A DNA stretch of 7,678 bases from an uncultured Verrucomicrobiota bacterium. GTDB taxonomy: Bacteria > Verrucomicrobiota > Kiritimatiellia > CAIVKH01. The notes under the pieces are model-generated. The model was given only the letters and a program-made list of their open reading frames with translations. It ran no database searches and was not told the DNA's origin. Of the stretch, positions 6,646 through 7,678 are shown piece by piece. Where the stretch lies: contig CALBHI010000467.1 of assembly GCA_937894535.1 (NCBI GenBank), forward strand, positions 1 to 7,678, given 5' to 3'. Position 1 is the first letter of the stretch. Each line of letters starts with the position of its first letter. The position numbers and the translations under genes were made by a program.

Positions 6646-7678
6646 AGATCGCACTCATCGGATCGCGCGGCATCCCGGCGCGCTACAGCGGGTTCGAGAC
6701 CTTCTACGAACAGCTCGCGGTGCGTCTCGCCGCGCGCGGGCACGCCGTGACGGTGTATAACCGCTCGCACTTCATCAAGGATGTGCGCGGATCGTACCGG
6801 GGCGTCCGGCTGGTCACCTTGCCCTCGATTCCGACCAAACACCTCGACACCCTGACCCACACGCTGGTGTCGTCGCTCCATGCCCTCACCCAGAGCTACG
6901 ACATTGCCTACTACTGCATCGTCGGCAACAGCCCGCTGGTGTGGATTCCGCGCCTGACCGGCAGCCGCGTCCTGCTCAACGTCGATGGCGAAGACTGGGC
7001 CCGCGAGAAGTGGGGCCGGTTCGCGCAGTGGTACCAGCGCCGGTGCGAGGCGGTGGCCTGCCGCACCGCCCACACCCTGATCGCCGACGCGCACGCCGTG
7101 CAGCGGCGCTACCGCGACCTGTACCGCACCGACAGCATCTTCGTCCCCTACGGCGCGAACACCGGCGGCGACGAACGAACCGATGCGCCGGCGAAGTGGG
7201 GCCTGACGCCGGGCGACTACATCTACTATGTCGGGCGGTTCGTGCCCGAAAACGCCATCGACCTGCTCATCCGCGCCTTCCGCCGTGTCCGCACCACGCG
7301 CCGCCTGGTCATCGTCGGCGATGCGCCCTACATGGATGACTACAAGAAACAGATCCAGGACCTCGCCGCCGCCGATCCGCGGGTCGTGCTCACCGGCTAT
7401 GCCTTCGGGACCGACTACGCGCAATTGAGCAGCCACGCTTATCTCTATGTCCAACCCTCCGGCATCGACGGCACCCGGCCGGCCCTGCTCGATCAGCTCG
7501 GGTTCGGCAACGCGGTGCTGGTGCGCGACAGCACGGTCAACGTCGAGGTGGTGCGCGATGCCGGGTTCACCTTCGACCGCACCCGCGGCGAAGACAGCTT
7601 GGCCGAGGTGCTGCAGGAACTCGTTGATGCGCCGGACCGGGTCGCGGCGATGAAGGCGCGCGCCCGGGCGCGGATCAC
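6642..7678 (+). CDS. DUF1972-type GT4 glycosyltransferase (3' partial)
   Basis: Predicted GT-B glycosyltransferase; 345 complete codons are visible and the frame is open to the window end. Related proteins run about 370-390 residues, so probably only a few dozen are missing. The N-terminus IGSRGIPARYSGFETFYEQL (residues 6-25) is the hallmark of the DUF1972 domain found in many rhamnosyl- and other polysaccharide glycosyltransferases. Further family features are NVDGEDWAREKWG (113-125), VPYGAN (168-173), YYVGRFVPEN (195-204), VIVGDAPY (223-230), RVVLTGYAFG (247-256) and AYLYVQPSGIDGTRPALL (266-283). Where relatives have an LLEA-type glutamate, this protein has D284 (LLDQLG), and D276 stands in the first position of the EX7E motif. 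Upstream in-frame codons reach a TAG at 6606 without another start, so the ATG at 6642 is chosen. Donor and acceptor are unknown. The gap before it is only 55 bases, so it is probably in the same operon. Confidence 0.92.
   Translation, partial: MKIALIGSRGIPARYSGFETFYEQLAVRLAARGHAVTVYNRSHFIKDVRGSYRGVRLVTLPSIPTKHLDTLTHTLVSSLHALTQSYDIAYYCIVGNSPLVWIPRLTGSRVLLNVDGEDWAREKWGRFAQWYQRRCEAVACRTAHTLIADAHAVQRRYRDLYRTDSIFVPYGANTGGDERTDAPAKWGLTPGDYIYYVGRFVPENAIDLLIRAFRRVRTTRRLVIVGDAPYMDDYKKQIQDLAAADPRVVLTGYAFGTDYAQLSSHAYLYVQPSGIDGTRPALLDQLGFGNAVLVRDSTVNVEVVRDAGFTFDRTRGEDSLAEVLQELVDAPDRVAAMKARARARI

Noticed and set aside
6465..7454. Minus-strand reading frame of 329 codons opposite the last glycosyltransferase
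   Set aside because: There is no family signature, and it is fully opposite a gene with strong DUF1972 motifs.

Overview
The window is the interior of a surface-polysaccharide (exopolysaccharide, capsule or O-antigen) biosynthesis locus. It holds seven genes, all on the + strand, that together cover almost every base. The first gene is cut by the left edge and the last by the right edge. The DNA is GC-rich (roughly two thirds by eye) with a strong C/G preference at third codon positions. This creates many long but spurious reading frames in other frames and on the opposite strand. The organism is probably a high-GC bacterium. Nothing here fixes the phylum, and the gene content would suit Proteobacteria, Verrucomicrobia-like or Planctomycetes-like groups.

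Layout: (1) 1-856, GT2 glycosyltransferase, 5' partial; (2) 853-1605, left-handed beta-helix acyltransferase; (3) 1602-2960, DUF362 protein; (4) 2962-4335, CapK/PaaK-like adenylate-forming enzyme; (5) 4332-5495, GT4 glycosyltransferase; (6) 5492-6586, integral-membrane acyltransferase of the OafA/acyltransferase-3 type; (7) 6642-7678, DUF1972-type GT4 glycosyltransferase, 3' partial. Four of the six junctions are 4-base ATGA/GTGA stop-start overlaps and one is a single-base gap. The only real intergenic stretch (6587-6641) carries a possible 8-codon leader ORF whose stop again overlaps the next start as ATGA. Genes 1-6 are therefore almost certainly one translationally coupled transcript, and gene 7 probably belongs to it too.

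Working model (inference): the three glycosyltransferases assemble a repeat unit on the cytoplasmic face of the membrane. The other four genes decorate it or prepare a substituent. The CapK-like enzyme would activate a carboxylic acid as an acyl-adenylate. The soluble hexapeptide acyltransferase and the membrane acyltransferase would add acyl groups to sugars. The DUF362 protein, placed between the acyltransferase and the adenylating enzyme, is the part with no established role and the best candidate here for undescribed biology. No flippase, polymerase, chain-length regulator, export protein, initiating phosphoglycosyltransferase or acyl carrier protein is in the window, so the locus must continue on one or both sides. 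No RNA genes, mobile elements, CRISPR arrays or convincing terminators were seen.
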